Part shown: one piece after another, positions 18,676 through 27,147 of the stretch
Layout of the letters: every line of letters begins with the position of its first letter
How positions within the stretch are numbered: the stretch's first letter is position 1
NCBI RefSeq assembly: GCF_030246925.1
Contig: NZ_CP126740.1
Location: 186,001-250,000 of the forward strand
Reading direction: 5' to 3'
Source of the DNA: Microbacterium sp. zg-Y625
GTDB taxonomy: Bacteria > Actinomycetota > Actinomycetes > Actinomycetales > Microbacteriaceae
DNA length: 64,000 nt
Program-made: the position numbers and the translations under genes
The notes under the pieces: model-generated
Seen by the model: only the letters and a program-made list of their open reading frames with translations
Told to the model about the DNA's origin: nothing
Databases searched by the model: none

Positions 18676-20244
18676 TCAGCGGAGTGCCACGGCGTGGTGG
18701 TCGGCCGCGCTCGGCGGCTCGTCACGCGGCTTGCGTCCATCGGGCCCCGCGACGGCGACGGCGACCGCCTGCACCACCGGGGCCGCCAGGCCGACCAGAC
18801 GCACGTCGCAGACGAGCGCGCCACGCTCACAGGGAACCGTCCAGCGCAGCGCCGCCGCGTCGGATGCCGTGACGATGCGCGCCGCGAATGGCGCGGCGTC
18901 GGGGCGCACCGGTCCGACCTCGGCGAGTGCCTGCTGCAGGCGCTGCGCACGCACGCCGGCCGGGACGTCGGTCAGCACGTTGCGGGCCAGCAGGTCACCG
19001 GCATCCGTCAACGGACGCCCGGCCCGCAGCAGCTCGTCCAGGCGAGTCGCGGCGTGCACGGTCTCGGGCCAGGGCTGCACGACCGCGGACGGCGCGTCGA
19101 CGCGGCCCAGCACGTCACGCAGCACCGCTGCCGCGATGCGGCCGGCGCGGAACGCGTCGGAGTTGCCGAAGACCACCGCCCCGATACCCGTGGGCGGATG
19201 CCAGCGCATGTGGGACGAGAACCCGGGGAGTCCGCCGGCGTGCTGCACGATGCGGCCGAACCGCCGATCGTGCTCGACCACCAGACCGTAGCCATACCCG
19301 GCGCCGTCCAGGTCTCCGTCGCGGTCGGCGAAGACCGCCCCCGCCGTCGGGATCATCGTGCGAGCCGTCTGCATCTCGCGTCGCGACGCGGCACTCAGAA
19401 TCTCTGGCGCCGTGGGGCGGTCGTCGAAGGCGGAGCCCAGGAAGTGCATCCACGCCGCCACATCGTCGACGGTGCTGAACAGGCTGCCGATGCACGCCAG
19501 CGCCCCCGAGCCGACATAGGGCTCCGCCGCGAACGAGGCGCCCTCGTCGAAGGTGCGAAAGCCCGCCGCCAGATCGGCTCCCGGCAGGTACTCGGCTGCC
19601 GACCAGCGCGTCGCCGTCAGCCCCAGCGGGGCCAGCATCCGCTCGCGCACCACCTCTTCGACCGGGCGACCCGTGACCGCCTCGATCGCCCTGCCGACCA
19701 GCGACTGTCCGATGTTCGAGTACTGGTACTCGGTTCCGGGTGTCGCCGACAGGCGCAGACCGCCGGCGATCAGCGTCGACAGGTGCTCCCACGCGTCGCC
19801 CAGGTGGTCGTCGCCCCACGGATTGTCCTCGGGTAGACCGCTGCGGTTCGACAACAGTGCGTCGAGCGTCACGCGGGCAGTCGAGCCCGCGAACCGCGCC
19901 GCTGCCAGCTGCGGCACGAGGGCGGCCGCGGGCGCATGCAGGTCGAGCAGCCCCTCGTCGCGGAGCGACAGCGCGGTGGCGGCGAGGAAGCTCTTGGACA
20001 TCGATGCGATGCGGAACACGGTGTCGCGCCGGGTGGGGGCGCCGTCGCGCCGCGGTTCACCGAACGACGTCAGCGCCAGGACGCGCCCCCGGTGGGTCAC
20101 CGCCGCGATGCCGGCGGGCGCCGTGCGGGTCGCGTCATCGAGCAGGTGCGTGCCGAGCGCGGCCCGGGCGTGGGCCACCGCGTCGCGCGGCGCCGCGGTG
20201 GGTGCGAGCCCGGCGTCACCGCGGGAGTTGCGGCGCTCGGTCAC
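18676..20244 (-). CDS. Serine hydrolase of the beta-lactamase/DD-peptidase family
   Basis: A 522-residue protein. The start is the GTG at 20244, which overlaps the upstream stop by 4 bp; the frame stays open far upstream but only as antisense of the dipeptidase gene. It has the catalytic tetrad SMSK (FRIASMSKSF), YSN (YQYSNIGQSL) and HAGGLPGF, typical of AmpC/DD-carboxypeptidase-like enzymes (Pfam Beta-lactamase). A C-terminal 150-residue extension is present. No signal peptide is visible, which suggests cytoplasmic cleavage of imported peptides, such as D-aminopeptidase or esterase activity. It is the last gene of the minus-strand peptide operon. Confidence 0.9.
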   Translation of the reverse strand: MTERRNSRGDAGLAPTAAPRDAVAHARAALGTHLLDDATRTAPAGIAAVTHRGRVLALTSFGEPRRDGAPTRRDTVFRIASMSKSFLAATALSLRDEGLLDLHAPAAALVPQLAAARFAGSTARVTLDALLSNRSGLPEDNPWGDDHLGDAWEHLSTLIAGGLRLSATPGTEYQYSNIGQSLVGRAIEAVTGRPVEEVVRERMLAPLGLTATRWSAAEYLPGADLAAGFRTFDEGASFAAEPYVGSGALACIGSLFSTVDDVAAWMHFLGSAFDDRPTAPEILSAASRREMQTARTMIPTAGAVFADRDGDLDGAGYGYGLVVEHDRRFGRIVQHAGGLPGFSSHMRWHPPTGIGAVVFGNSDAFRAGRIAAAVLRDVLGRVDAPSAVVQPWPETVHAATRLDELLRAGRPLTDAGDLLARNVLTDVPAGVRAQRLQQALAEVGPVRPDAAPFAARIVTASDAAALRWTVPCERGALVCDVRLVGLAAPVVQAVAVAVAGPDGRKPRDEPPSAADHHAVALR

Positions 20245-22094
20245 GCGCCCACCCCGACGGTCGTCGCACCGGACAGGTCGATTGCGCGGCGCGCGGCGGC
20301 GACGGCCCGCACCTCTTCGGCGAAGGCTGCCGCCAGCCCCCGGCTGGCGCGGGTGTTGTGCCCGTCGACCAGCCGCGCGGCATCCACCAGCTGCGCCACC
20401 GGCACGTCGCCCGGCGCCGGCGTGGTCGGCTCGGTCCAGCCGAGCAGGTCGTCGGCGCAGACCTCGGGGTGGAACTGCACCCCGCGCACGTGCGCACCCA
20501 GCCGGAAGGCCTGGTTCGCGACCGCTGCGCTCGAGGCGAGCAGCTGCGCCCCCGGGGGGAGCGCGGTGATCATGTCCTGGTGGTTCTCGATCATGGGCGC
20601 CGCGGGCGCGAGCGCCCCGATGACCGGGTCGGCATCTCCGGCGGCGGAGAGGAGGATCTCCGTCGCGCCGCGTTCCTTGGGGCCGAACGACGCGCGCACC
20701 TCGCCGCCGGCGACGTGGGCGAGCAGCTGACCGCCGAGGCAGATGCCCAGCGTCGGCAGGTCGGCGGCGATGGCGTCTGCGGCCAGCCGTCGCTCCTGCG
20801 CGAGCCACGGGGCCCGCTCGTCGTCGTCGGGCATGAGCCCGCCGCCGAGCATCACCAGCCCGTCGTAGCCGCCGAGGTCGGCGGGCAGCCCGTGCGCGCC
20901 GAGCACGACGTCGACGGTCACACCGTCCTCCTCGAGCCAGCCACCGAGCCGGCGGAGTCCCGAGGTCTCGCTGTTCTGCACCACGAGCACGCGGGGCGCG
21001 GGTGCCGCCGGCCGGGCCCGCGCGGTGGTGTCCACCGCCGGCCGCAGGGCGATCGGGGTGGGCCGCGCGGCCCGGCCGTCGAGGAAGGCGAGGTGATCGG
21101 CATCCGAGGCTTCCAACACGCGCAGCACGTTGCCGTGCGCGAGCGCTTCGAGGTCCGGGCGCGACCATCCACGGCGGGCCAGCTCGGCCAGCAGCTGCGG
21201 GTACGTCGAGACGTCGTGCAGGCCCGTCGGCATGGCGTCGGTGCCGTCGTAGTCGGCACCGAGTCCCACGGCGTGCACGCCCGCGACATCGCGGATGTGT
21301 TCGACGTGGTCGGCGACGTCGGCGATGCCCACCTCTGGCGGTGTGCCCTGCGCCCCGGCGAGCACCCAGTCCCGCCGCTCCTGCATGAGGAACGACGGGA
21401 CGAACGCGACCATGACGACTCCTCCGCCCGCACCGATGGCGCGCAGCACGTCGTCGGGCACGTTGCGCGGATGGTCGCAGAGGGTGAGCGCCGCCGAGTG
21501 ACTGACCATCACGGGGCGGATGCTGACCTCGAGCGCGTCGCGCATGGTCGAGGGGGCCACGTGGGAGAGGTCGACGAGCATGCCGATGCGGTTGAGTTCG
21601 CGCACGACCTCGCGGCCGAACTCGGTGAGGCCGCCGTGGCGGGGAAGGTCGGTGGCGGAGTCCGCCCAGTCGGTCGTGCGCGACCACGTGAGGGTCAGAT
21701 ACCGGGCGCCCAGGCGCGCGTACTGGCGCAGCACCCCGAGCGAACCGCCCAGTTGCGCGCCGCCCTCGACGCCGATGAGCGAGGCCACCCGCCCTGACGC
21801 CATCGCGGTGCGCACGTCGTCGGCCGTCCGCGCGAACGCCAGCCGGTCGGGGTGGTCGCCCACGAACCGGTGGACGAAATCGATCTGCTCCAGCGTGGCG
21901 GTCACCTGCTCGGCCGCCGAGAGCACCGGGTCGACCCACACCGACCAGAACTGGCCGCCGACCCCGCCGGCAGCGAGCCGTGGCAGGTCGGTGTGCAGGC
22001 CCGCCGTCGTCTCGCGAAGGCCCGTGCTGTCGTAGTCGTGGTGCTCGCGGCATGCCCACGCGAGGTCGTTGTGGCCGTCGATGACCGGGATCAT
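20241..22094 (-). CDS. M19 membrane-type dipeptidase fused to class I glutamine amidotransferase
   Basis: A 617-residue protein from the ATG at 22094, with AAAGGAC upstream. Residues 1-355 form a renal-dipeptidase-like (M19) zinc hydrolase: VIDGHNDLAW, GVEGGAQLGG, VDLSHVAPSTM, MVSHSAALTLCDHPRN and LGADYDGTD. Residues about 380-590 form a GMP-synthase-like amidotransferase: the nucleophile Cys in LGICLGGQLLAH and the His-Glu pair in VQFHPEV. M19 enzymes cleave dipeptides, often with a D-residue at the C-terminal side. The amidotransferase half could release ammonia from Gln or a gamma-glutamyl compound. The fusion is unusual; no stop or frameshift separates the halves. Confidence 0.88.
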   Translation of the reverse strand: MIPVIDGHNDLAWACREHHDYDSTGLRETTAGLHTDLPRLAAGGVGGQFWSVWVDPVLSAAEQVTATLEQIDFVHRFVGDHPDRLAFARTADDVRTAMASGRVASLIGVEGGAQLGGSLGVLRQYARLGARYLTLTWSRTTDWADSATDLPRHGGLTEFGREVVRELNRIGMLVDLSHVAPSTMRDALEVSIRPVMVSHSAALTLCDHPRNVPDDVLRAIGAGGGVVMVAFVPSFLMQERRDWVLAGAQGTPPEVGIADVADHVEHIRDVAGVHAVGLGADYDGTDAMPTGLHDVSTYPQLLAELARRGWSRPDLEALAHGNVLRVLEASDADHLAFLDGRAARPTPIALRPAVDTTARARPAAPAPRVLVVQNSETSGLRRLGGWLEEDGVTVDVVLGAHGLPADLGGYDGLVMLGGGLMPDDDERAPWLAQERRLAADAIAADLPTLGICLGGQLLAHVAGGEVRASFGPKERGATEILLSAAGDADPVIGALAPAAPMIENHQDMITALPPGAQLLASSAAVANQAFRLGAHVRGVQFHPEVCADDLLGWTEPTTPAPGDVPVAQLVDAARLVDGHNTRASRGLAAAFAEEVRAVAAARRAIDLSGATTVGVGA

Positions 22095-22096
22095 GC

Positions 22097-22972
22097 TCAG
22101 GCCGTCCTTTCGTCGAGGTGACGCTGCATCCGGGCGGTCACGTCGCGATCGACCGGGCAGGGGGCGCCGTCGACCGAGCGCACCGCGGCGGCCCCGCGCG
22201 TGCTGGAGCAGAGCCACAGTGCGTCGGCCCGCAGCAGCTCCGGCACCGTGAGCCGGCGTGTCGCCGCCTTTCTGCCGTCGGCGCGCAGTCCTTCGAAGAG
22301 GTCGGCCTGCGTCGTGCCGGGCAGGATGCCGACGTCGACGGGCGGGGTGACGTACACCCCGTCGATGCGCGCGATGACCGTGGAACTGGGGCCTTCGAGG
22401 ACGAACCCGTCGCTGCTGACGAAGATCACGTCATCGGCGCCGCGGCGACGCGCTTCGCGCAGCGCGGCCATGTTGAGGGCGTAGGAGAGGGTCTTGGCGC
22501 CCTGCAGCAGCCAGGGCGACGTCGTGGCCACGTCGTGGCGGTAGCCGCGGTCCAGCAGCACCACGTCCACCTCGGTCAGGGGACCGGCGGGCCGTGCCGG
22601 GGCGAACCCCAGCAGCCAGCCGGTGGGCGTGCCATCACCGGCCTCGTCGCCGCGCGAGAGCACGAACTTGATGGCGGCGCGCCGGCGCAGGGCGCCCACC
22701 TCGACGGCGGCGGCGAGCACCGCGTGGCGCCAGACGTCGCGCCGCGGGGCGGGAAGGTCCAGCAGCCGGGCGGAGCGCTCGAACCGGTCCAGGTGCGGTT
22801 CGAGGGCCTGCGGCACGCCGTCGACGACCATGACCGTCTCGAAGACGCCGTCACCGCGGGTGGCGCTGAGATCGGTGGCGGTCAGCACCGCGGCGCGCGG
22901 GTCGGCGCGCCGCAGACTCCGCGCCGGATCGGGCTCGGCGAGGTCGAGGACGTAGAGCGCGAGGGGATCCAT
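22097..22972 (-). CDS. Class IV aminotransferase (PabC/D-amino-acid transaminase family)
   Basis: A 291-residue PLP enzyme from the ATG at 22972 (AAGGAA upstream). It shows ATRGDGVFETVMVVDG, the PLP lysine in LLQGAKTLSYALN, and DDVIFVSSDGFVLEG. The fold includes aminodeoxychorismate lyase, branched-chain and D-amino-acid aminotransferases. In this operon, next to an epimerase and dipeptidases, D-amino-acid transamination is a reasonable inference. The reaction cannot be told from sequence alone; pabC function is the main alternative. It is separated from its neighbours by 2 and 14 nt. Confidence 0.85.
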   Translation of the reverse strand: MDPLALYVLDLAEPDPARSLRRADPRAAVLTATDLSATRGDGVFETVMVVDGVPQALEPHLDRFERSARLLDLPAPRRDVWRHAVLAAAVEVGALRRRAAIKFVLSRGDEAGDGTPTGWLLGFAPARPAGPLTEVDVVLLDRGYRHDVATTSPWLLQGAKTLSYALNMAALREARRRGADDVIFVSSDGFVLEGPSSTVIARIDGVYVTPPVDVGILPGTTQADLFEGLRADGRKAATRRLTVPELLRADALWLCSSTRGAAAVRSVDGAPCPVDRDVTARMQRHLDERTA

Positions 22973-22986
22973 GGTTCCTTCCGGTC

Positions 22987-24108
22987 TCAGACCGCGGCGG
23001 CGGTGTCGAACCGCTGGGAGGCGTTGCCGGCGATCCAGTCGGTGTCGACCGCGTGACCCAGACCGGGGGTGGTGGGCACGTCGACCCGTCCGGCCCGGGC
23101 CGTCACCGGGGGCACGATGACGTCGCGGGCATAGTACTTGTCCGACCCTGACACATCGGAGGGCAGTGTGAACCCGGGCAGGGACGACAGCGCCACGTTC
23201 GCCGCGCGCCCGACGCCGAACTCGTGCATGCCGCCGCACCACACCGGAATGCCGGCGTCGCGCGCCACGTCGTGCGCCCGTCGGGCGGTGGTGAGCCCGC
23301 CCATGCGGGAGACCTTGATGTTGAGCACGCGTCCGGCGTCGAGGGCGAGCATGGTCTGCAGGTCCGCGATCTCGACGACGGATTCGTCGAGGCACAGCGG
23401 CGTCTGCAGCTTCGCCTGCAGCCGGGCGTGGGCGAGGAAGTCCCGCGGGGCGTAGGGCTGTTCGATCATCGTCAGGCCGTGCCGGTCCAGTTCACGGAAG
23501 ACATCGGCGGATGCCGCGGTGTCGGGGTACGCGCCGTTCGCGTCGACGTGCAGATCGAGCCCGGGGTGCGCGGCGCGCACCGCGCGCACCGGGGCCACGT
23601 CCCAGCCGGGGGCGATCTTGAGCTTCACGCGCGCGTATCCCGCCGCCACGTGGCGCTGCACCTGGGCGAGCAGGGAGTCGACGTCCGCCTCGATGCCGAG
23701 CGACACCCCGGCGGCCACCGTCGTTCGGCTGCCTCCCAACGCGGCGGCGAGCGAGCGGCCGGTGGCCCGCGCGTACAGGTCCCACGCCGCCGCCGAGAAA
23801 CCCGCCTTCGCGAACTCGTGGCCCCGCACGCGGGACCAGCCGCGCTCGAGCTCTTCCGGCGTCTCCCAGTCCGCGCCGACCACGGTGGGGATGAGGTGGC
23901 GGATGGCCACCGCCCACGCGGTGTCGGTCGTCTCGGAGCAGAAGTACGGGTCGGCGGGTGTGGCGATCTCACCCCACCCCACCGCGCCGTCGGCGTCGGT
24001 CGCCTCCACCAGCACGTGGTCGATCGCCGACTTGCGATGGGAACTCGTCTCGAAGCCGTGGACGAGGGGCAGCCCGACGCGGAACAGTCTCAGCCGTTGC
24101 ACCCTCAC
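22987..24108 (-). CDS. Enolase-superfamily enzyme (N-acylamino acid racemase / dipeptide epimerase type)
   Basis: A 373-residue enzyme of the muconate-lactonising subgroup. The base motif K-x-K occurs in VKLKIAPGWD, the metal ligands in HVDANGAY, MIEQPYAP and LDESV, and the second base Lys in LNIKVSRMGGLT. The local sequence is closest to NSAR/OSBS-like proteins, and the subgroup also contains L-Ala-D/L-Glu epimerases. With no menaquinone genes nearby, racemisation of N-acyl amino acids or epimerisation of dipeptides is the better guess. The GTG at 24108 overlaps the SIS-gene stop by 4 bp and has GGAG upstream. Confidence 0.88.
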   Translation of the reverse strand: MRVQRLRLFRVGLPLVHGFETSSHRKSAIDHVLVEATDADGAVGWGEIATPADPYFCSETTDTAWAVAIRHLIPTVVGADWETPEELERGWSRVRGHEFAKAGFSAAAWDLYARATGRSLAAALGGSRTTVAAGVSLGIEADVDSLLAQVQRHVAAGYARVKLKIAPGWDVAPVRAVRAAHPGLDLHVDANGAYPDTAASADVFRELDRHGLTMIEQPYAPRDFLAHARLQAKLQTPLCLDESVVEIADLQTMLALDAGRVLNIKVSRMGGLTTARRAHDVARDAGIPVWCGGMHEFGVGRAANVALSSLPGFTLPSDVSGSDKYYARDVIVPPVTARAGRVDVPTTPGLGHAVDTDWIAGNASQRFDTAAAV

Positions 24109-24821
24109 TCGTCGCGCTCCGTGTCGTCGCGGTGCGGGCGGTGTCCGTCCCGGGGGTCTGGGTGGTACAGCCCCAGGTCGGCGGCGAACCGGTCGCGTCC
24201 GGCAAGCCGACGGCGAGCCCCTTTCGCGCTGGCGGTGGTGAGGGTGCTGAGCAAGTGGCAGACCGCAGCGACGGCGGTGGGGGAGTCGGCGTACGACGCG
24301 GAATGCGTGTGCACGCGGATGACGGCGGATGCCGATTCGGTCAAGGGCGCCTTCTCGCTGTCGGTGATGAGCACCAGCTGTCCGCCGGCCTCGTGGAAGA
24401 GCTCGCCGAACCGCACGGTCTCTTCGCGGTAGCGGCGCATGGTGAAGACGACCAGCACGTCGGATGCGCGCACGTCGGTGAGCACCGTGAGCGGCGACAG
24501 CGAGCGTCCGTCGACGAGGAACACGTTCGAGAGCGTCGCCGAGAGGTCGGCGTTGAGCAGCTCCGCGTAGGCCGATGTCTTGCCACGGCCGCTGATGTAC
24601 CGCCGCCGGGCACCGAGGATGAGCGCCGCCGCGCGCGAAGCCTCTCCGCTGCGGCTGAGCTGTTCGAAGGTGCGCGCCAACGACCGCGTCTCGGCCTCGA
24701 TCACACGTGCCTGCAAGCCCTCGGCGGAGATGTTGGTGCGGAAGCGCTCGCCGTAGCGTTCTCGGGGCGAGACCAGCGACCGGTCCAGTGCCCCCTCGTC
24801 GTCCTGTGGCCCCTCGGTCAT
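24105..24821 (-). CDS. SIS-domain protein, MurR/RpiR-like but lacking the DNA-binding domain
   Basis: A 238-residue protein. The ATG at 24821 overlaps the acetyltransferase stop by 4 bp and follows AAGGGGTGGG. ISGRGKTSAYAELL and DVLVVFTMRRYREET followed by VLITDSEKAPL are the phosphosugar-binding SIS motifs in the arrangement seen in RpiR/MurR regulators. The roughly 75-residue N-terminal helix-turn-helix of that family is absent: only about 60 residues of linker precede the SIS fold. It may be a ligand-binding or isomerase-like protein rather than a repressor. SIS proteins of this type often sense amino sugars such as MurNAc-6-phosphate. Confidence 0.82.
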   Translation of the reverse strand: MTEGPQDDEGALDRSLVSPRERYGERFRTNISAEGLQARVIEAETRSLARTFEQLSRSGEASRAAALILGARRRYISGRGKTSAYAELLNADLSATLSNVFLVDGRSLSPLTVLTDVRASDVLVVFTMRRYREETVRFGELFHEAGGQLVLITDSEKAPLTESASAVIRVHTHSASYADSPTAVAAVCHLLSTLTTASAKGARRRLAGRDRFAADLGLYHPDPRDGHRPHRDDTERDE

Positions 24822-25609
24822 GACGGCCCCACCCCTTCTCCGGTCGCGCGGGCGTTTCGCACCGCGAGGTATGCCGCCGTGTCGGCCGAGACGCGCCGGC
24901 ACGCCACCAGGACGTGCTCACCGTCGAGCATCGACGTGAGAGCCACGCGCAGGCTGCCGGCGTCGCCATGCGGCTCGGTCGCGAGTGGGAGCCACCGCAC
25001 CTCCACCGAGCCGGCGGGGCCGACCGCGGTGGCGTCTTCGGCCCGCCCCCAGTCGGCGCGCGCGAACGCCGGCGGCTGGAGGCCCCGCAGCGCGACGTGC
25101 GGGTCGTGGTCTCGGCGCAGCACCCACTCCACGACGACCCGATCGGTCCCGGGGCGGTCGTAGTAGTCGGGTGCGAAGGCGATGCCCTCCGCCCGGAGCG
25201 ACGAGAAGTTGAAGTGGGCGTTGCGGGTCAGGAGGGGGTCGAAGGTCCACCGCATGGTGTCGTGGCCCCACTCCAGCGCGATCCGCCGCTGGCAGTCCTT
25301 CAGCATGCGGCCGACGCCCTGGCCCTGGTGGCGGGGGTCCACGACGGCTGCCTGCGAGTAGTGGAAGTCGCGACCTGCGGCATCCCGTGCCGAGAATCCG
25401 TAGGCGAAGCCGATCAGCTCGTCAGCCGGAGTGAAGACGCCGACGGCCGACCCGCCGTTGCGCACGAGGGCACTCAGCAGGTGGGGGTTGACGGAAAGAT
25501 CCCGGTCCTCGTAGCCGAAGACGCGGGAGTACAGCTGCGCCGCGGCGCGGTACGACGCGGCATCTCCCAGGCGCTCCGCGCGGAGGGGGACGGCGAGTGC
25601 GTGAGGCAC
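24818..25609 (-). CDS. GNAT-family acetyltransferase (COG3375-like)
   Basis: A 263-residue protein from the GTG at 25609 (VPHALAVPL). The acetyl-CoA motif occurs in AAVVDPRHQGQGVGRMLK and is followed by EWGHDTMRWTFDPLLTRNA, a segment characteristic of a larger-than-usual GNAT group that appears beside peptide and amino-acid racemase genes. The later part extends past the normal 150-residue GNAT fold. A role in acetylating an amino group of an amino acid or peptide, possibly the substrate of the racemase two genes downstream, is plausible. It is the first gene of the minus-strand operon. Confidence 0.82.
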   Translation of the reverse strand: MPHALAVPLRAERLGDAASYRAAAQLYSRVFGYEDRDLSVNPHLLSALVRNGGSAVGVFTPADELIGFAYGFSARDAAGRDFHYSQAAVVDPRHQGQGVGRMLKDCQRRIALEWGHDTMRWTFDPLLTRNAHFNFSSLRAEGIAFAPDYYDRPGTDRVVVEWVLRRDHDPHVALRGLQPPAFARADWGRAEDATAVGPAGSVEVRWLPLATEPHGDAGSLRVALTSMLDGEHVLVACRRVSADTAAYLAVRNARATGEGVGPS

Positions 25610-25722
25610 AATACGTATCCGATGTTGGAAGGCGGAGGGGCTGCTCGGACCGAAATTATCCAACCTTCCTTGGCAGGGCAAGACTGGATATGTTTCGTAA
25701 AAGGAAAATCTCAAGGGGTCCT
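25610..25722. promoter_or_regulatory. Divergent control region of the peptide-utilisation block
   Basis: This 113-bp gap separates the two operons and is visibly A/T-richer than its surroundings. GTTGGAAGG (about 25624) and CCAACCTTCC (about 25661) form a partial inverted pair that could be a shared regulator site. No clear -35/-10 pair can be assigned by eye. AAGGGG precedes the M20 start. Confidence 0.4.
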
Positions 25723-26856
25723 ATGGACATCGCCTCGGAGCGGGAGACCGCGCTCGGCCGGCTCGAGAGCCTGGTGCGCATCGAATCGCCGTCGCTGGAT
25801 GTGCCCGCCAGCGAGGCGATCGCCGACCTGCTCGGACGGTGGTGGCAGGCCGTGGGCGCGCGCGTGCGCACGGTGCGCACCGACGCCGGCGTCACGCTCA
25901 TCGCCGACCTCGACGGCGCCGGAGCGCCGGCACTGCTGGTGGGTCACGGCGACACGGTGTGGCCCCGCGGCACGCTCGAGACAGATCTGCCGTGGACGGT
26001 CGACGGCGACACCGTGCGCGGCCCCGGCGTCTACGACATGAAGAGCGGACTGGTCGTCATGATCGCGGCGGCCGAGCGCCTCGCCGGCCGCCGGCATCGC
26101 GCCGTGCGGGTGGTGGTGGTCTGCGACGAGGAGATCGGCTCGCCCACCACCCAAGACGTGCTGCGGGATGCCGCCGAGGGCGCCGCCCTCGCGATCGGGT
26201 TCGAGTCCCCCCATCCCGACGGCGCGCTGAAGGTGGGCCGGCGCGGCAGCACCCGGCTGAAGCTCACGGTGCGCGGGCGGGCCGCGCACGCGGCGCTGGA
26301 TCCCCACCGCGGGGTCTCGGCGATCGACGAGCTGGTCGATCAGCTCGTCGCGCTGCGCCGCATCGCCGCGGATCCGCAGCTTGCCACCGAGGTGCTCTGC
26401 AACGTCGGCGCGGTGCGCGGCGGCGGTCGCACCAACGTGGTGCCCGCCGAGGCCGAGGCCGAGATCGGACTGCGTTTCGTCGACCCGCACACCGAGGAGC
26501 GCGTGCTGGAGGCGGTGCGGGGGCTGCAGCCGATCCGTGAGGATGCCGCGGTCGAGTGGACCGTGCTGAGCCGTCGCCCGGCGTGGCAGGCCGGCGCGGC
26601 CGACGAGGCGCTGCTGGCCCGCATCGCCCGACGGGCCGAGCCGCTGGGCCAGCAGATCGAAGGCCGTCCCGCCGCCGGCGCGGGCGACACGAACCAGGTC
26701 GGCAACTTCGGCGTTCCCACCGTCGATGGGTTCGGCCCCCGCGGCGGGGGCGCGCACGCGCTCTCGGAGCACGTGCTGCTCTCCTCCCTCGAGCAGCGCA
26801 TCGATCTGCTGGAGGCGGTGCTGCTCACCGAAGAGCAGGAACACGAACATCCGTAA
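25723..26856 (+). CDS. M20-family metallopeptidase (glutamate carboxypeptidase-like)
   Basis: A 377-residue di-zinc peptidase from the ATG at 25723. The metal ligands are in LLVGHGDTVWP, GVYDMKSG, CDEEIGSPTT, GFESPH and GGGAHALSEHV; the catalytic Glu is the first of the EE pair. The overall pattern resembles carboxypeptidase G2 (glutamate carboxypeptidase), which releases C-terminal Glu from N-acyl or peptide substrates. No signal peptide is present, so it acts inside the cell. It opens the plus-strand operon ahead of the peptide importer. Confidence 0.92.
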   Translation: MDIASERETALGRLESLVRIESPSLDVPASEAIADLLGRWWQAVGARVRTVRTDAGVTLIADLDGAGAPALLVGHGDTVWPRGTLETDLPWTVDGDTVRGPGVYDMKSGLVVMIAAAERLAGRRHRAVRVVVVCDEEIGSPTTQDVLRDAAEGAALAIGFESPHPDGALKVGRRGSTRLKLTVRGRAAHAALDPHRGVSAIDELVDQLVALRRIAADPQLATEVLCNVGAVRGGGRTNVVPAEAEAEIGLRFVDPHTEERVLEAVRGLQPIREDAAVEWTVLSRRPAWQAGAADEALLARIARRAEPLGQQIEGRPAAGAGDTNQVGNFGVPTVDGFGPRGGGAHALSEHVLLSSLEQRIDLLEAVLLTEEQEHEHP

Positions 26857-27147
26857 CGGATCAGCGCTCAGTCATCGATTCGTCCTGCGGCGCCGGCGAG
26901 ACACATTCTGCTGAACCCAGCGACGGCGAGCTGGGCAGTCTGCGTCCTAATGCCGATCCGCGCCGAGGATTGCCCCCTTTTCCGCCGATATTGCGCGCGC
27001 GTCCGGCATGTAACAGTCGTGTGAAATCCCACGTCGGCCGCCGGTATCGGGAACAAATACGTTGACCCCGTCCTCCACGATGGGGTTCTATGTAGTCCAT
27101 CGTCGGCCCCGCGCGCCGAGGCCAGGTTCTCGATGAAAGGAACCCTC
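26857..27147. other. Intergenic region before the peptide-binding protein gene
   Basis: No gene is recognised in these 291 bp. TTGACC at 27062-27067, with the A/T-rich TTCTATGTAG about 18-21 bp downstream, is a possible promoter for the transporter genes, so these may be transcribed independently of the M20 gene. The region is less G+C-rich than its neighbours. Confidence 0.4.

Noticed and set aside
20245..22059. Upstream extension of the serine hydrolase frame
   Set aside because: It overlaps the dipeptidase-amidotransferase gene on the same strand in another frame; the true start is the GTG at 20244.
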